A DNA stretch of 64,000 bases from Atherinomorus stipes (taxonomy: Eukaryota > Chordata > Actinopteri > Atheriniformes > Atherinidae). This document shows, in pieces, positions 1-11,540 of this stretch. The notes beneath the pieces are model-generated. The model searched no databases, had not been told where the DNA came from, and saw only the letters and a list, made by a program, of their open reading frames with translations. The DNA lies in the NCBI GenBank assembly GCA_023101725.1, contig JALJCO010010219.1:124001-188000 (forward strand), given 5' to 3'. The position numbers were made by a program, and so were the translations under genes. Within the stretch, counting starts at the first letter, position 1. Each line of letters opens with the position of its first letter.

Positions 1-1577
1 TTTCCTACTTTTCATTGTAAAATATTGTTAATACAATAACTGAATATTTTATAGTTAGATTCATGGCTGAACCGAATCACATCAGAAAAAATACTTGGAC
101 GAAAGCCACCTTCTTAGATGCCGTCTCAGCTTTATGGCACCACCTTTATTCATTTCGGAATCAGAAAGCCTTATTATCATTGCGTAATTAAACACAATGG
201 GATTTGAGATGCTGCCCCAGTAGTGCTCAGACACTTGAAAAACTATTGAAAACGGTAAGCACAAAATTCCACTCACATTTATGCAATTGTACAGACATCT
301 TTTAGTTTGAGCTTTCCTAAAGCGCACTGGCATTCCAGAGTCAGAAGCCCTTTTCACATTTATAAGAAAAACAAAACCTCACAACTGTAACATTTAGCCC
401 AAAACGGGTCTCTCTTGTAAACGAGACTGCTTGTCTCAATGGGACTACCTTTATAAATAAAGGTTAAATAAGATTTAAATGTATTTGTACCAATCTTGCA
501 TGTCACACATGCAAGGCAGCTGCAAGTAGAAACTAAAAAAGTAATTATTAGATATTATTTTACATGTATTTTACTTTGGTCGTCTGAACCACCGTTAGGT
601 ATATCCTACCATTATCATTTTAGCATTGCATCGCCTGTTCTTTTTAAAGCCAAATGAGACTTCTTCAGCAGAATTCATACACATTTTCTTGCAAAATTGC
701 TGGTGTATTGTAAGTCATTAAATGGAGGCAGTTGCAGCTTTTGTTTACAGGCTTACTTTGTTGAGTCACTTTTTTGCCTGCTAACGGTAGTGGAACTTTA
801 GCCCCAGATGTTTAGCATCAACATTACTATTCTTATTTCTCTTATTTTTTTTATTATATATTATATAATCACAAGATCATTTGATTTGGACTGAATCAAA
901 TGATTGGTCAGAATTCACCTGGTGAACTCTTTTTACATTTTACTGTGCCACATGCCTATTAGGAGCATTTTAAAATTACAAAAGAAAAGTGTAAAATTGC
1001 AACAGCCACTGGTCCCTCTTTTTACATGCATAGATGCCCAGCAGAGGGAGTTCAGTCCTGTAGTATTTTAAGTCAGCTTTGTGGAAGTGGTGAGTTCCAT
1101 AATAATGACTTGATGTGTGTAAATGCACACGCCTCCCCGTTGCTATCTCTGAACAGCATTGGCAGTAGATCAGTTTTATCACTCCATCCCCCAATTCAGC
1201 CTCCGCTTTTACACATGACTCAACGTGCAATGGGGGCTCCATCAGTCCCAGCTTGAAAAAAATCTGGAGATTTTGAATAGTATTGGTGACTAGCATGTTA
1301 TGCTCTCCCTTCTTGGTTTTTCTCTTTACTTGCACATTAATTCAACTTGATGAGAGCTACAGCTACTGCTGGCTCAACAGTGCATCAACTTTGGCTCCTT
1401 ATACTGTCTCCCTAAATCACAGGCAGAGCAGCAAGGGACAACTGTCCACTGTTGTGCAAGCTGCAGGAATAGAGCTTGAGAGACTTAAATGTCAACATTT
1501 AATGAATGAACTAGTAGAGGAAATGATGGCCATGAGTCCTAATAGATGGCACCCTTGGTTTCGAGAAGATTGCCTAA

Positions 1578-2207
1578 GGGGCCGTTCACACGAGGACGAT
1601 TGCGGGTAAAAACGGCAAACTATTTCATCGTTAGTGCCTTATGTTCACACGGCAACGGCGTTATTCTGGGTTGAAGATGCAAAAATCTGAAGACTCATTT
1701 CAAAGTTGAATTCCTGGGGATGCAACGCTGTTGCGCCCTCGTCTGCACGGTCCAAAACGCAGAAATGATGGTGGACCCACAGACCTGCTGACGCCGTGCT
1801 CACGTGGCATGCGCATGACGTCACACAATACAGGAAAAACAACAATTTCGGACTACCTAAGCCCAGCGGATCTCCACATTGCGAGCTTGTAATTGAGTGT
1901 CGTTTGGAGAAGTAATTCTGCCTCCTCATCTGTCCACACAAAGTTCCTCCTCATTGCCGCCATAGTTGTTTTGATTTTGAAGCGAACAGTCAGAGACGAA
2001 CGATTGTACGCATTCGCGCGGACACGGTGGAGTTCTGTCACAGCACCACTTAAAGGCCCGGCATGCAATCAAATTCCACACACGCTTGTGTCCTTGTATG
2101 CACGCAGATTTCTTCATGACGATGCTAGTGTGAATGCGGATGAAAAGATGAGGACGAGATGCCAATTTTGCGTCTTTTCTTCTGATTGTCGCCGTGTGAA
2201 CGTAGCC
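1578..2207. mobile_element. PIF/Harbinger-type non-autonomous DNA transposon
   Basis: The left end reads GGGGCCGTTCACACG and the reverse complement of the right end reads GGCTACGTTCACACG (12 of 15 identical). Both ends are flanked by TAA (1575-1577 and 2208-2210), the 3-bp TWA duplication usual for PIF/Harbinger elements. Inside, the minus strand around 1853-1970 encodes FVWTDEEAELLLQTTLNYK, resembling the Myb/SANT-like DNA-binding protein carried by fish Harbinger elements. At 630 bp it cannot encode a transposase and is a deleted, non-mobile copy. Confidence 0.75.
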
Positions 2208-2929
2208 TAAGAGTAATTATAAATGAACATCTGATGGCAAAAGAGTTATAAATATGTGTTTATGGTAACACTGTCTTTATTGCTGTCATTTTTACACTGT
2301 TCAGTGTTTGCAGTTAAAAATTACAAGTTGATGTGAAAAATTCTGAATTTGTGCAAATCTTGAAGTAACTTCACAATATTTTCCACTTGTCCACATGTGA
2401 TTTGCATATCCCAATCACACATCTCTCTGAATTCCTGCAGGATGCATGATTTGTCCACCTACAGAATGACCTGTTAGCCTGACATTAAAATGTCAAAACA
2501 CTGGACAGATAGGAACTACACTTTAAAAAACCCAAAACTACCTTGTTTGAAAATAAGATTGATAATCGGTCATTGGAACCACTGACTGGCCCCTGGGTCA
2601 TCTTGTCATGCATCAGTGAAAAATAAAGGATAACAAATCTAAACCCACTACTGAAAGAAAATCAAATGCACCTTATATTATACTAGATTTTACTCATCTC
2701 TAGTCTAATGTCTAGTGTCCATCCCACTCTCACATTACATCCCAACACAAATTCAATACAACTCTGTGAGCCACAGAAAACAGGAGACCTGCCAAATGCC
2801 TGTTGTAAATTAGAAATTACATAAGAGGGATTTAAAGCCCGGTCGTTGGTATAAAGAGTGAAATATTACTTGTTAAGTTTGGTACATTATGTTGAATATT
2901 TTAAGGTAGTTTTTGTTCCTGAATATGGG

Positions 2930-3660
2930 ACCTTAAAGGTGCCATGACTTCAAATTTCACTTTTCTTGGGTTTTGGGGGTATAATATGATCTGTTGTGCA
3001 CTGATGAGGCCATGTGAATGTCCAGAGTGAGAATCAAAGTTCCTGTTTATGGTCTGTCAGCTTTGTCTCTGTTCAAAAACGGTTGAATTAGACAGCAGCT
3101 TATCATTCTACGTAGTTCAGTTGCTCCAATAAGAGCACACACTATCAAGCAAACAGCCCCCCCCCCTCTCTCCTTCCACACTCCCCTCCGCTCTCACCCC
3201 CTCCCTCAGCTGATTCAACTCCCTGACTAGGCTAACTGCTGAGTAGTCAGGTCTTGGTTTTCAAACAAATTGATTTAAAAGTAAACTTCTGCAGCTACAC
3301 TGAGGGAGGCGACCACAAACTTGTCATTACCTGTAAGTTTATTTATTTTCTAAATGCTGTCTTGTCTGATAAACATAGCTCACTGTCTGAAATGCACGTT
3401 ACTAACCGATAACCTTTAGCAAAGTCCAACCGCAGCTTGACCTACTTTCTCCAAAGAAGGTTATGGCCAAATAAGGTGTAGCCAATCAAAATGAAGTCAA
3501 CTTGGTCTCCGGGTAAAGCTGCATATCATTACTGCACCCAACTGTATTACTGAGGAAGGGAGGTCTAGCGTGCCAAAACAATCCCCTGCTGTAAAATGTG
3601 ACGTTTTCTTTCTTTGGAGTATTTACATATGCAATAATGTCAACTACATGAACCAGTTTT
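2930..3660. repeat. probable interspersed repeat, class unknown
   Basis: The block opens with TTAAAGGTGCCATGACTTC, a start like that of fish non-autonomous DNA elements, and contains a pyrimidine-rich tract and no open frame. I could not find a matching inverted end, so its limits and class are uncertain. Confidence 0.35.
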
Positions 3661-3723
3661 TACTGCCATGTCATCACTCCTTCAATTCAATGTTGTACTT
3701 TATTTGATTGTGTGTATTTACAG

Positions 3724-3852
3724 GGATATTATCCATCTAATAAGCCTGGTGTTGAACCTCGTCGTCCTTGTCGTCCTGTAAACATCACTCCCTGGTTGCA
3801 CCTCTCCAGTATCACCAACAGAGTCACCGTCACATGGGGAAACTTCGGCAAG
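3724..3852 (+). CDS. pias4: pias4 exon: end of PINIT domain (1)
   Basis: 43 in-phase codons follow an acceptor (tatttacag) and precede the donor gtcaga. They read GYYPSNKPG at the start and TVTWGNFGK at the end, matching the PIAS4 PINIT domain, which helps nuclear retention and substrate choice. No earlier pias4 exon was found in the 3.7 kb to the left. Confidence 0.93.
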
Positions 3853-6800
3853 GTCAGAATCAGATGCACCTCATAGCTGAAAGTCAACATAACAAACAGA
3901 GCAGCTGAGTAAATCTGTCCAGCTCCTCTAGACGGATTCCAGACTGCTTTAAAGCACGCTGGGACTTGCAGAACTTAAAATATTTCTTGTGCCCTATTTA
4001 GTTGCAAGTTTTTTGTTATTGTGGGTTTTTTCCCCCCTTGGTGTTCTTTAATGGCCATGAGCAATGTGTCAATGGAAACTGTGAAATGTTGTTTGTCTTA
4101 TGTGGGAATTAAAGCTCCATGTTACTTACTTGATCCACAAGAGTAATGAACAAATATTTTAACAATGAATTAAAAATTCTGAGAAAATATGAGGAAAAAG
4201 AAGCTAACATCAGGTAGTACAAGCTAATGCAGAGTAATTATTTGGCACACATTACTGAGCCATGAACCACTTGGGCACTGTCGGATGATTTAAAGCATGA
4301 TGCTGACATTTTAGCCCAACAGCTTCCTTCTGAAGACTTACCCACCTGAGAAACTGCTATTTAGTGTCAGACTTTTTCTTGTCTTTCTTTTTTTTACAGT
4401 ATGCAATGTTATCTTACTTTAATTTGAATGGTTCAGCTATCATTTTATTTTTCTTTTGAATGGCAGAAAATGAAATGTTTATTTTTACCCTGGTGAATCT
4501 TGAATTTTACTGTGCATGTTTTTGAGTCCTGATTTAATGTTCAGTTTTTACTTGTAATATTTGAAATGCAAAACTCACAACCTGTGGACTCTTGTTTTCA
4601 GCGTTACTCTGTGGCTGTGTATTTAGTGAGGGTCTTCACTGCGGCAGACCTCTTCAATCAGCTGAAGTTGTGCTCTGTTGAGAGTGCAGAGCGCTGTCGT
4701 GAACGCAGTAAGCAAAACTTTTACACTTAATGTTACAAGTTTTTGCCTTTCATTTTCATTCTTCATAATGTTGTTTTTAGAAGACTCAATTGTGTATCTT
4801 TTACAAGTATGGCCACTCGTCTTATCGAGAAGTGTCCTAAATATTTTCTTCCAATTTATTCACAGTCCAAGACAAACTTCGTTTTGATCCAGAGAGTGAA
4901 ATTGCAACCACAGGCCTCAGAGTTTCTCTCATCTGTCCGGTGAGTGCATAAACACGACATCATGTAAAAGTCGTTCGGTAAAAACTTCTCAAAGTTTATA
5001 ATTTTTGACAACCTCTACCTCTCTCACACCCAGCTGGTGAAGATGCGGCTTGGTGTACCATGCCGAGTTTTAACTTGCGCCCATCTTCAGTGTTTCGACG
5101 CAGTCTTCTTCCTGCAGATGAATGAGAAGAAGCCCACATGGACTTGCCCCGTCTGTGACAAGCCTGCTCCGTTTGAGCTGCTAACAATTGATGGGTAAGG
5201 AGACGTACTGAGTTTGCAGCACCATTTTCTTTTTTTTTTTAATTTTTCAAAATTTGTATTTATTTTTAAATACTTGCATGTTAAAGCAAGTTTAACTTAA
5301 TTATTTAATTACCTTGTTGGCTATTCCATATCAATGCTGCAACAGTGTTATCAATCTCAATCAATCTTTATTTTTGAAGTGCTTTTCAAGCAAGTTGCAA
5401 CTCAGTGCTTTACAGTTAAAAAAAAATTTCCGCGCACAGACCTCAGAAAACCCCAAAATATTACAGCTTATACATATAGAGTTACAATATAGAGAACCAC
5501 TTTCCCTTCAGCATCTGCCGAAGGGAAAGTGGCGATTCCTCAGCAAAACAGTCCGTAAGCATCAAAACTGAGGAAGAGAGAGGCTTGAAACGCAGGAGAG
5601 ACCAAAGAAGGAATAAAGTTCGTGTTCTCGGTGGATTGTACTGAAGGTAGAGAGCAGCTGGACGCCTCAGACTGAATGTGGACTCGAAGTCCACCTGGAC
5701 AGGTATTTTTTTCAATAACTTTCTTCTCAGTAACATTTACGTCCACAGGTGCTGGTGCTTCCTCTGCTCGTCTACCGTATATAATAGTGATATTTACACC
5801 GTAATGTGACAAAGCTTTACATCACTGCTTCTCGAAGGGGCCGGTTAGAAACTTTATCAGGCTGTCATGTTGTAACGTTGCCTATGACATCATAACTCGT
5901 CACAACTGTGCATCTGGGTGCATAACTGTAGTTACGGTAAACAACCGGTTATGATGGGAAATGTCATTTAGCTGATTCGCAGCCCTTTACTGTAACCAAA
6001 ACAGTAATTTCACTGGAAGATGCATGTTTTCTCTGGAGAGTTTCTTTGTGCACGAGTATGAAACGTGCACGTTATTTCGTGCATGTTGAGTGGGAGGAGA
6101 GAAAAACGAGAGTAGGAGCTTTTTTCACTGGGAGAAACAGTTAGGGGCGGGGCTTACAGTTCAAACTACACTGTTCACCTCGCTCACGGTTCGCAAATGT
6201 GCAAAATCAGGTATAGCGCCTTTAAGGTCTGGCAAGTTTACTGGCCAATCAAGAACAGGGATACCATGGTCCTTAAACGAGGTACTGGCAGCTTTGACAC
6301 TGTTCAGGTGCCAAGTTCTGTTGGAAAATTAAATCTGCATCTCCATAAAGTTGGTCAGCAGAAGGAAGCATGAAGTGCTCTAAAACTTCCTGGTAGACTG
6401 CTGCATTGACCTTAGACCTCAGGCCACGTCTACACTAGGCTGTGTAAGTGCTTAAACATGCAACCAATACCCCTAATACCCCCAGCAGTCCAGTCCTTTG
6501 TCTTTAGCCCAGGTGAGACGCTTCTGACGCTGTCTCTTGTACAAGAGTAGCTCGACACAAGGAATGCGACAGCTGAAACCCATACGTCTGTGGTGTAGTG
6601 GTTCTTGAAGGACTGACTCCAGCTGCAGTCCACTCTTTGTGAATCTCCCCCACATTTTTGAATGGGTTTGTGTTCACAATTTTCTCCAGGATGTGGTTAT
6701 CCCTATTGCTTGTATGCTTTTGTTCTACCACATCTTTTCCTTCCCTTCACCTCTCTAAGGATAACTTTCTTTTTTTTTTCAACCTGGACCTTTTTTCTAG

Positions 6801-8728
6801 GAGTATATACATGCATTTACTCACCGGTAAAGTTTCTGCATCACTTTGAGTCCTTCGGAAAATATTACTTTGAGTCGCCCTTCGGCGTACGTCCAGTAAA
6901 ATGGGAGAGATGGGGCAGCCACTATATAAGACCATATCTGCAGTAAAACGCCTTTATTTTTGTCAATACTTTAAGTTCTACTCACTTTTCTGGGCCGCAT
7001 GTTCACAATGTGCGCTTCCATAGTACAGCTGAGAGGAGCAGCTCACTAGTTTTCAAGATTCGTTGTGGGTAATCTTGAGTGCACTACTTTTTTTTTGTCT
7101 GGACACTCAGACACCCCTACAAAATGAAGGTTTGATGTGTTGAGCTCAAGCATAATGAGAGACATTGTAAAGGAGAAGGAGCTGGTGTTTTGTTTTTTTT
7201 TTCTCAATTTTCATTCAAGAATCTCATTTGTCTGTAACAATCCATTGATTACCCACATTGTTGTAGAAGACGCAGTGTTAAAAGTATGTGACAAAAGTTA
7301 TGGCTTGTACGCAAGAATTAACAGTATATTTTTGGATTTTAAGTGTTAAATCAAGTGTTTACCTGTTAGAAACAGTAGATATCCTCTGAGGAAATTTTAA
7401 AAATATGCAGCCAAGCTTGAAGTGAGCGTTTTTGCCTCAGAAAATGCAATTGTTGGACATTTTTAATGAAAAATTAAATGAAAAATACCTATTTATCCCA
7501 GAAGGGAAATTCAACAATGTAAAAAAAGCTCTTTTTTTAAAAAAAAATTTTTAATTTTTATATATATTCTGTTAAGAAGCAAGAGAACCAACTCGGTCGG
7601 TGTTAACAACCAGTAAATGGGGTTTTAACGTTCAGGTAATGACTGATAAATGAAGATGAATAAAATGCCTGGCTCCATTTCAGTTTTACAACTTATCTGA
7701 AGCCCACTAGATAGCTATTGAATCTGCAGTTGCTAGGCAACAGGACTGGAGCACTGTGGGAAATTCTGAAGGCTAGGCTGTCCCATTTCACAAAGGTTAG
7801 GCTGCTTCAGAGTGCCCAGAGCACGGACAATGTACAGTAGGATACTCCATAGCTTCTGCAGTCCCCGCACTTAGTGGTGTGCAGACCTCCAATTGGGACA
7901 TACCTACTGCCTCTCTCTAATTCTTTTTTTTTTTTTTTATTTCTAGCCATGTTACTGACCTGTTTCTACTTAAACTAATTAGATGCAACATGTTCATCCA
8001 GCTCCTGTTTTAGTTCCACTTATTTAAGCAGTTTGTTGCTGCCATTAAATTCAAGATGAAATTGAATGGCAGAATATGTAGTCGGCATTAACAAAAGCAG
8101 AGAAATATCAATGCAGACCTCTGCTTGCCACCTGTACATGAATCAGAGCTTGTGTACAATCTGTGTTGCAATGTCCTTTTAACCGTTGTTGTGTATTTTA
8201 GGCTGTTATCTGAGATCCTGAAAGAGACGAATGAAGAAATTGAGGAGATCGAATACTTAACAGATGGTTCCTGGCGACCCATCAGAGATGAGAAGGAGAG
8301 GGACAAAGAAAGGGAACGCAGTCACACACCTGAGTACCCTGTTGTTGATATATGTAAGTGTTAAACCCAGCCATTGTACTACTTTGTTCTAAAGGGCACC
8401 AATGGTTAACTAGATTAAAGTTGATTATTTATTAAAATTACATTTTTATGCAGGCATTCCTGAAGCAAATGGTCATTCACCAGCGCACAGCAGCACCAGC
8501 CTGACGGGCAAATCTGGAAGCAGTTCAGTTGGAATGACTGGGGTCACAGGAGGACCTGCAGTGGCCCCTGGAGGAGGTGTGGTGGTAGATCTGACTCTAG
8601 ACTCCTCCTCCGAGGAAGAAGGGGGCGGGGCTGGAGGGGACAGCGAGGACACTGAGGACAGCGCTGACAGTCCTGCCCCCAAGAGGGGCCGATACAACTA
8701 CGACAAGGACCTGGTCACTGCGTACTGA
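3724..8728 (+). CDS. pias4: pias4, 3' part: E3 SUMO-protein ligase PIAS4 (PIASy)
   Basis: PIAS4 is a nuclear SUMO E3 ligase that brings SUMO-loaded UBC9 to transcription regulators. Six exons are visible: 3724-3852, 4602-4707, 4866-4939, 5034-5194, 8202-8353 and 8454-8728 (stop TGA 8726-8728). All junctions are GT-AG and the phases join without a break into 298 C-terminal residues. In order they encode the end of the PINIT domain ([18 protein letters not shown]), the SP-RING zinc domain ([23 protein letters not shown]), a conserved linker (EIEYL.DGSW.PI), and a SUMO-interacting motif with an acidic serine tail ([14 protein letters not shown]). The human protein has about 510 residues, so the SAP domain and first part of PINIT must lie upstream of this window. 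Paralogue suffix (pias4a or pias4b) is not assigned. The identification rests on recognised family sequence; no search was run. Confidence 0.95.
4602..4707 (+). CDS. pias4: pias4 exon: end of PINIT domain (2)
   Basis: 35 codons plus one base sit between ...ttttcag and gtaagc. They encode YSVAVYLVR followed by a helical stretch (ADLFNQLK) as in other PIAS proteins. The split codon is completed by the next exon (A|TC, Ile). Confidence 0.92.
4866..4939 (+). CDS. pias4: pias4 exon: pre-SP-RING linker
   Basis: This short 74-base exon encodes [20 protein letters not shown] and then SLICP, the conserved strand leading into the SP-RING. The donor is gtgagt. It is separated from the next exon by an intron of only 94 bases. 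Confidence 0.93.
5034..5194 (+). CDS. pias4: pias4 exon: SP-RING (catalytic zinc domain)
   Basis: 53 codons plus two bases hold the SP-RING core: [11 protein letters not shown], then [15 protein letters not shown] and [16 protein letters not shown]. The Cys/His zinc ligands (C..H..C, C..C) expected of a Siz/PIAS RING are present, so the E3 domain appears intact. Donor is gtaagg. Confidence 0.95.
5345..5415. repeat. SINE/LINE-type 3' tail fragment
   Basis: The words ATCAATCTTTATTTTTGAAG, GCTTTTCA and GTGCTTTACAG match the shared 3' tail that many fish SINEs and LINEs carry. Only the tail is recognisable. Confidence 0.5.
5815..6225. repeat. probable DNA-element fragment, class unknown
   Basis: A block with tetranucleotide-like CpG content unlike its surroundings ends in TATAGCGCCTTTAA, a sequence style typical of fish non-autonomous DNA elements. 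It abuts the broken Tc1 copy exactly, suggesting that one was inserted into the other. The left end was not found. Confidence 0.35.
6226..6735 (-). pseudogene. Tc1/mariner-like transposase remnant
   Basis: Read on the minus strand from 6735 to 6226, the order follows a fish Tc1-like transposase: an N-terminal helix-turn-helix-like part ([20 protein letters not shown]), [14 protein letters not shown], then [20 protein letters not shown] and FQQNLAP, then [10 protein letters not shown]. The frame shifts several times. The central part that carries the first catalytic Asp is missing between about 6480 and 6420, and the C-terminus is cut at 6226. It is a dead copy inside a pias4 intron, on the strand opposite to the gene. 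Confidence 0.75.
8202..8353 (+). CDS. pias4: pias4 exon: post-RING linker
   Basis: After a 3.0-kb repeat-bearing intron, this exon starts with one base that completes the Gly codon. It encodes [19 protein letters not shown] and a DGSWRPIR motif typical of PIAS proteins, then a charged Lys/Glu/Arg stretch. Donor is gtaagt. Confidence 0.93.
8454..8728 (+). CDS. pias4: pias4 last exon: SUMO-interacting motif and C-terminus
   Basis: This terminal exon encodes a Ser/Gly-rich stretch, a hydrophobic SUMO-interacting motif (VVVDLTL) followed directly by serines and glutamates, then an acidic region and the C-terminus KDLVTAY. In known PIAS proteins the Ser/acidic patch after the SIM can be phosphorylated by CK2, strengthening SUMO binding; that is family knowledge. 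The stop is TGA at 8726-8728. Confidence 0.94.
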
Positions 8729-8904
8729 CCCCGCAGCCCTGTCCCCTCATAGACTGACACACAGAGACAGAGAGGCAGGGGGCTTTAAACTTGAGGACAG
8801 GAACATGGTAATCCACTAGATGCAACAAACCTTCCCGTATGCCAGAACATCAGAGCCTTTCAGCTGCTCTGGTTTTATTTCAGACTAAACAAACATGCTC
8901 TCTC

Positions 8905-8910
8905 AATAAA
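8905..8910 (+). terminator. pias4: candidate pias4 proximal polyadenylation signal
   Basis: A canonical AATAAA lies 177 bases after the stop codon. The downstream U/GU-rich element is weak. Confidence 0.45.
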
Positions 8911-11513
8911 TCGGCAATCTAGAGTGATGATTCCTCTTTTTACTGCACACCACTGGAAGCAACCCTTTTCAGCCAAATGTCACCTTGCAGTGTGCAGTGA
9001 GTACCTGTACCATCCTGCTTCTGCTAAAGAGGCTGAAAGGATTGATCATCCCACCGGCACCACCACCCTCGCTCCCCTTTTTCCAGACTATCCCCCCACC
9101 CCCCCCGCGTCATCCCTCTTTGTATAGACTTGGAACTACAGGCTCTTTTAGCCATGTGGGTCAATGATTGCATCTGATTTTTGTCACACTTGTGATGAAC
9201 AGGCAAGGTAAAAAAAAATGGAGGCTCCTCTGTAGTGTTTGGCTGAAGGTAAAAAACAACAAATGAGAAGGCCAGAATGAATTGGAGGAAGGCAGCGATA
9301 TCTAGTGTGTGATGGAAATTTAAGTCTCTACTGTTGTTTTTTGTTCACAGAACTTATTCAACACTTGAAAGGGTTTTTTTTTTTTTTTCTTCCTAAAATT
9401 CATCCTCTTACTTAATGAAAGGGCAGAACATGGTAGTCAATGTGTGATTCATTTATAATTTGTCCTTAGATAAAAAGAACCTACCTCAGTCATAAAACTT
9501 AGCAGACTGACCCAAGGAGTAGCTCCGAAAGAAGTCGAGGACAGAAGAATTGACAAGACTTTCTGAAACCAATTTTACACTGGAGATCGTTTTCCCTACA
9601 ATTTTTGTTTACTATATTTTAATTTCCTTTGTTCCATGCGTCTGTGTTCCCTCTGCAGCAATAGTGTTGGTTGAAGGAGAGTTAGTAAATTACCAGGGAA
9701 ACTGTAAGAGTAAATTATGCAAAGGCTTGTGGGAGGGAAAGTGCCACTTGGTAAAACATTGCTACAACTATTAAAGATTTATAAGGGCCAATATTTCATA
9801 ACTTCATATGGACGTAACCCATTGAAATTATTGTAATGGCACATGTGCCAAAGCAAATATATTTTAAGAATTCCCTGATAGGAAATGTTTGTGAGGTTTC
9901 GGTGCCTTTTTTTTTTTCTTTCCATTTCTTTAAGGTAGAATAAATTGGACCCCATTGTTTTAAGGCCAGCTGAGCTGGCTGGTTAGATGGAAGCTCAGTC
10001 TGAGAAGCTGTTTTATTCCACTCATGAATGATTTTTTTGAGTCAGGGGACTGAACATAACAGGATTGGGAAGTGCTATTATACTTTTTATCCTGCAATTT
10101 GTGTCCTGCTTTGAACGAATCGTAATTTAATTGCGTCACATTCGCTTTAACAGCCGTTTGTGGAAAATTGTGTACCATTAGGTTTCAGCTCCACAGCTGT
10201 TTATTGCAGACATCGGGGCACCTCTGCTGCTGGGGATTTGGGTGTTGACATGTAATTGATCCAGACCCATGACTCTTGGTGAATGCTGCTTTTCTTTTCT
10301 ACTGAATGGATCCAAGCTGGGTCAGAGCACCATTCAGGGTTCTTTGCTGCGGTAGGTTCAACATGACTGACACAAAAAAAAGGTCAGTAAGTGCAAACCA
10401 CCAAATTTAAGGTAACTGATTTGGTTATAAATAGTCCCGTCTGGAGTAAGCAGAGTTGCTTTATCCAGTACCCCTCTTAGTCTCCTTTCAGTGTAGAAAA
10501 GGTCATCTCTACTTGCTGGTATGGACTCTATTTGCTACTTGCTGTAGGATAGCAACTAATATACTCTGCACCTGTGTTACTATTGTAAGGATGTGATGGC
10601 TGCTCTTCAAAGAAAGATACCCAGGCTAGATTTTGTTGTTAGAACTGTTTGCACTTTCATCTGATGCTTTCAAATGCTTATTTACTTGAAAGACCTTCAC
10701 GTAGTGAGTACTACTCAAGTTTGTGACCAGTTCTTTCTTGTTAATTTTATAAGAATCTGAAAATGGGAAGCAAGAACAACAGCTCTGCTCCACTGTGAGA
10801 CAGCCTGGTGGGTTATAACTCAGGAGTTCTGCATGATGTGCTTTCCATGGTCATCGTCCCTTTATTGCAGTTCGATCAGAACAGATATTGTTTTTTATTT
10901 TTGCCTCAAATGCACAGTAAAGTAACATTTCTTCATTGTTGTGCATCCACTGTTACGGTTTATTTAAATCTTTTTTTCTTTTCTTTTTTTTTCCTTTCGC
11001 ATAATTAGAATATGAAGACAAAATCATTTTTGGAATCTACACAGGACAGAAGGCACCCTGTTCAGAATAGGACTGAGTTCCTGTCCCTGAGTAGGATATT
11101 CCACAACAAAATAAAAAGCTAAATGGATGTAAAGCACTCATCAATAACAGCCTTTAACTGGGCAGTTGGAGGGTTAGGAAGTTTTGATTAATTGCTACAT
11201 ATAAAAAAATTACACTTTTAATCTGTTGCTGCATGTAGTTGGTAGTAATTTCATGGATCTCCTAATCTTTTATTGCCTTTTGGCTAAAGATGAGGTGATT
11301 CAGTTTGCTACTGTTGAACTGAGCCAGATTTGCTAGGAGGTCTGGGAGCTAGAGAGAGCTGAGGGTTTGGTCTTTCTTTATCTTTTTTTTTTTTTTTTTT
11401 TCGGTAGTGGCATCTCCTCTTTGTAATAGTAATGCATAAGGTAGCATGGGCAGAGGCTTACAATCCATGATGTACATGTTTTGTTTGTTTTTTATATGTT
11501 CATATTAAAAGAC

Positions 11514-11519
11514 AATAAA
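11514..11519 (+). terminator. pias4: candidate pias4 distal polyadenylation signal
   Basis: AATAAA in an A/T-rich setting, followed within 45 bases by GTCTCCAGTTGTTCTT, a reasonable GU/U-rich downstream element. Confidence 0.4.
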
Positions 11520-11540
11520 ATTTAAATAATATTTTATTAA

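Larger units (their letters stand above)
1..3723 (+). other. pias4: pias4 intron (3' part), no exon seen
   Basis: This interval lies upstream of the first visible pias4 exon and ends in a good acceptor, so it is inferred to be an intron longer than 3.7 kb. I found no SAP-domain or early PINIT coding sequence on the + strand. It holds a PIF/Harbinger-type element (1578-2207) and probably another repeat (about 2930-3660). A 119-codon minus-strand frame at 976-1335 is not recognised. Confidence 0.7.
5195..8201 (+). other. pias4: pias4 intron carrying repeats
   Basis: A 3.0-kb intron between the SP-RING exon and the linker exon. It is unusually long compared with the neighbouring introns (94 to 749 bases) and holds a LINE/SINE-type tail (about 5345-5415), a perfect stem-loop (5497-5532), an unclassified repeat ending near 6225 and a Tc1-like remnant (6226-6735). 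I see nothing recognisable from 6740 to 8201 apart from poly-T tracts. Confidence 0.75.
8729..11540 (+). other. pias4: pias4 3' UTR and flank
   Basis: The sequence after the pias4 stop has no coding content. Two polyadenylation signals are plausible: AATAAA at 8905-8910 (177 bases after the stop) and AATAAA at 11514-11519, the latter followed by a GT/T-rich stretch. Which of them is used cannot be told from the sequence; the long form would give a 2.8-kb 3' UTR. Confidence 0.45.

Noticed and set aside
1026..1045. CTCF-like CCCAGCAGAGGGAG
   Set aside because: It departs from the core at the conserved C of GGC.
976..1335. 119-codon minus-strand frame in the pias4 intron
   Set aside because: Long for chance, but I recognise no domain and cannot place it in a transposon family; possibly an old repeat.
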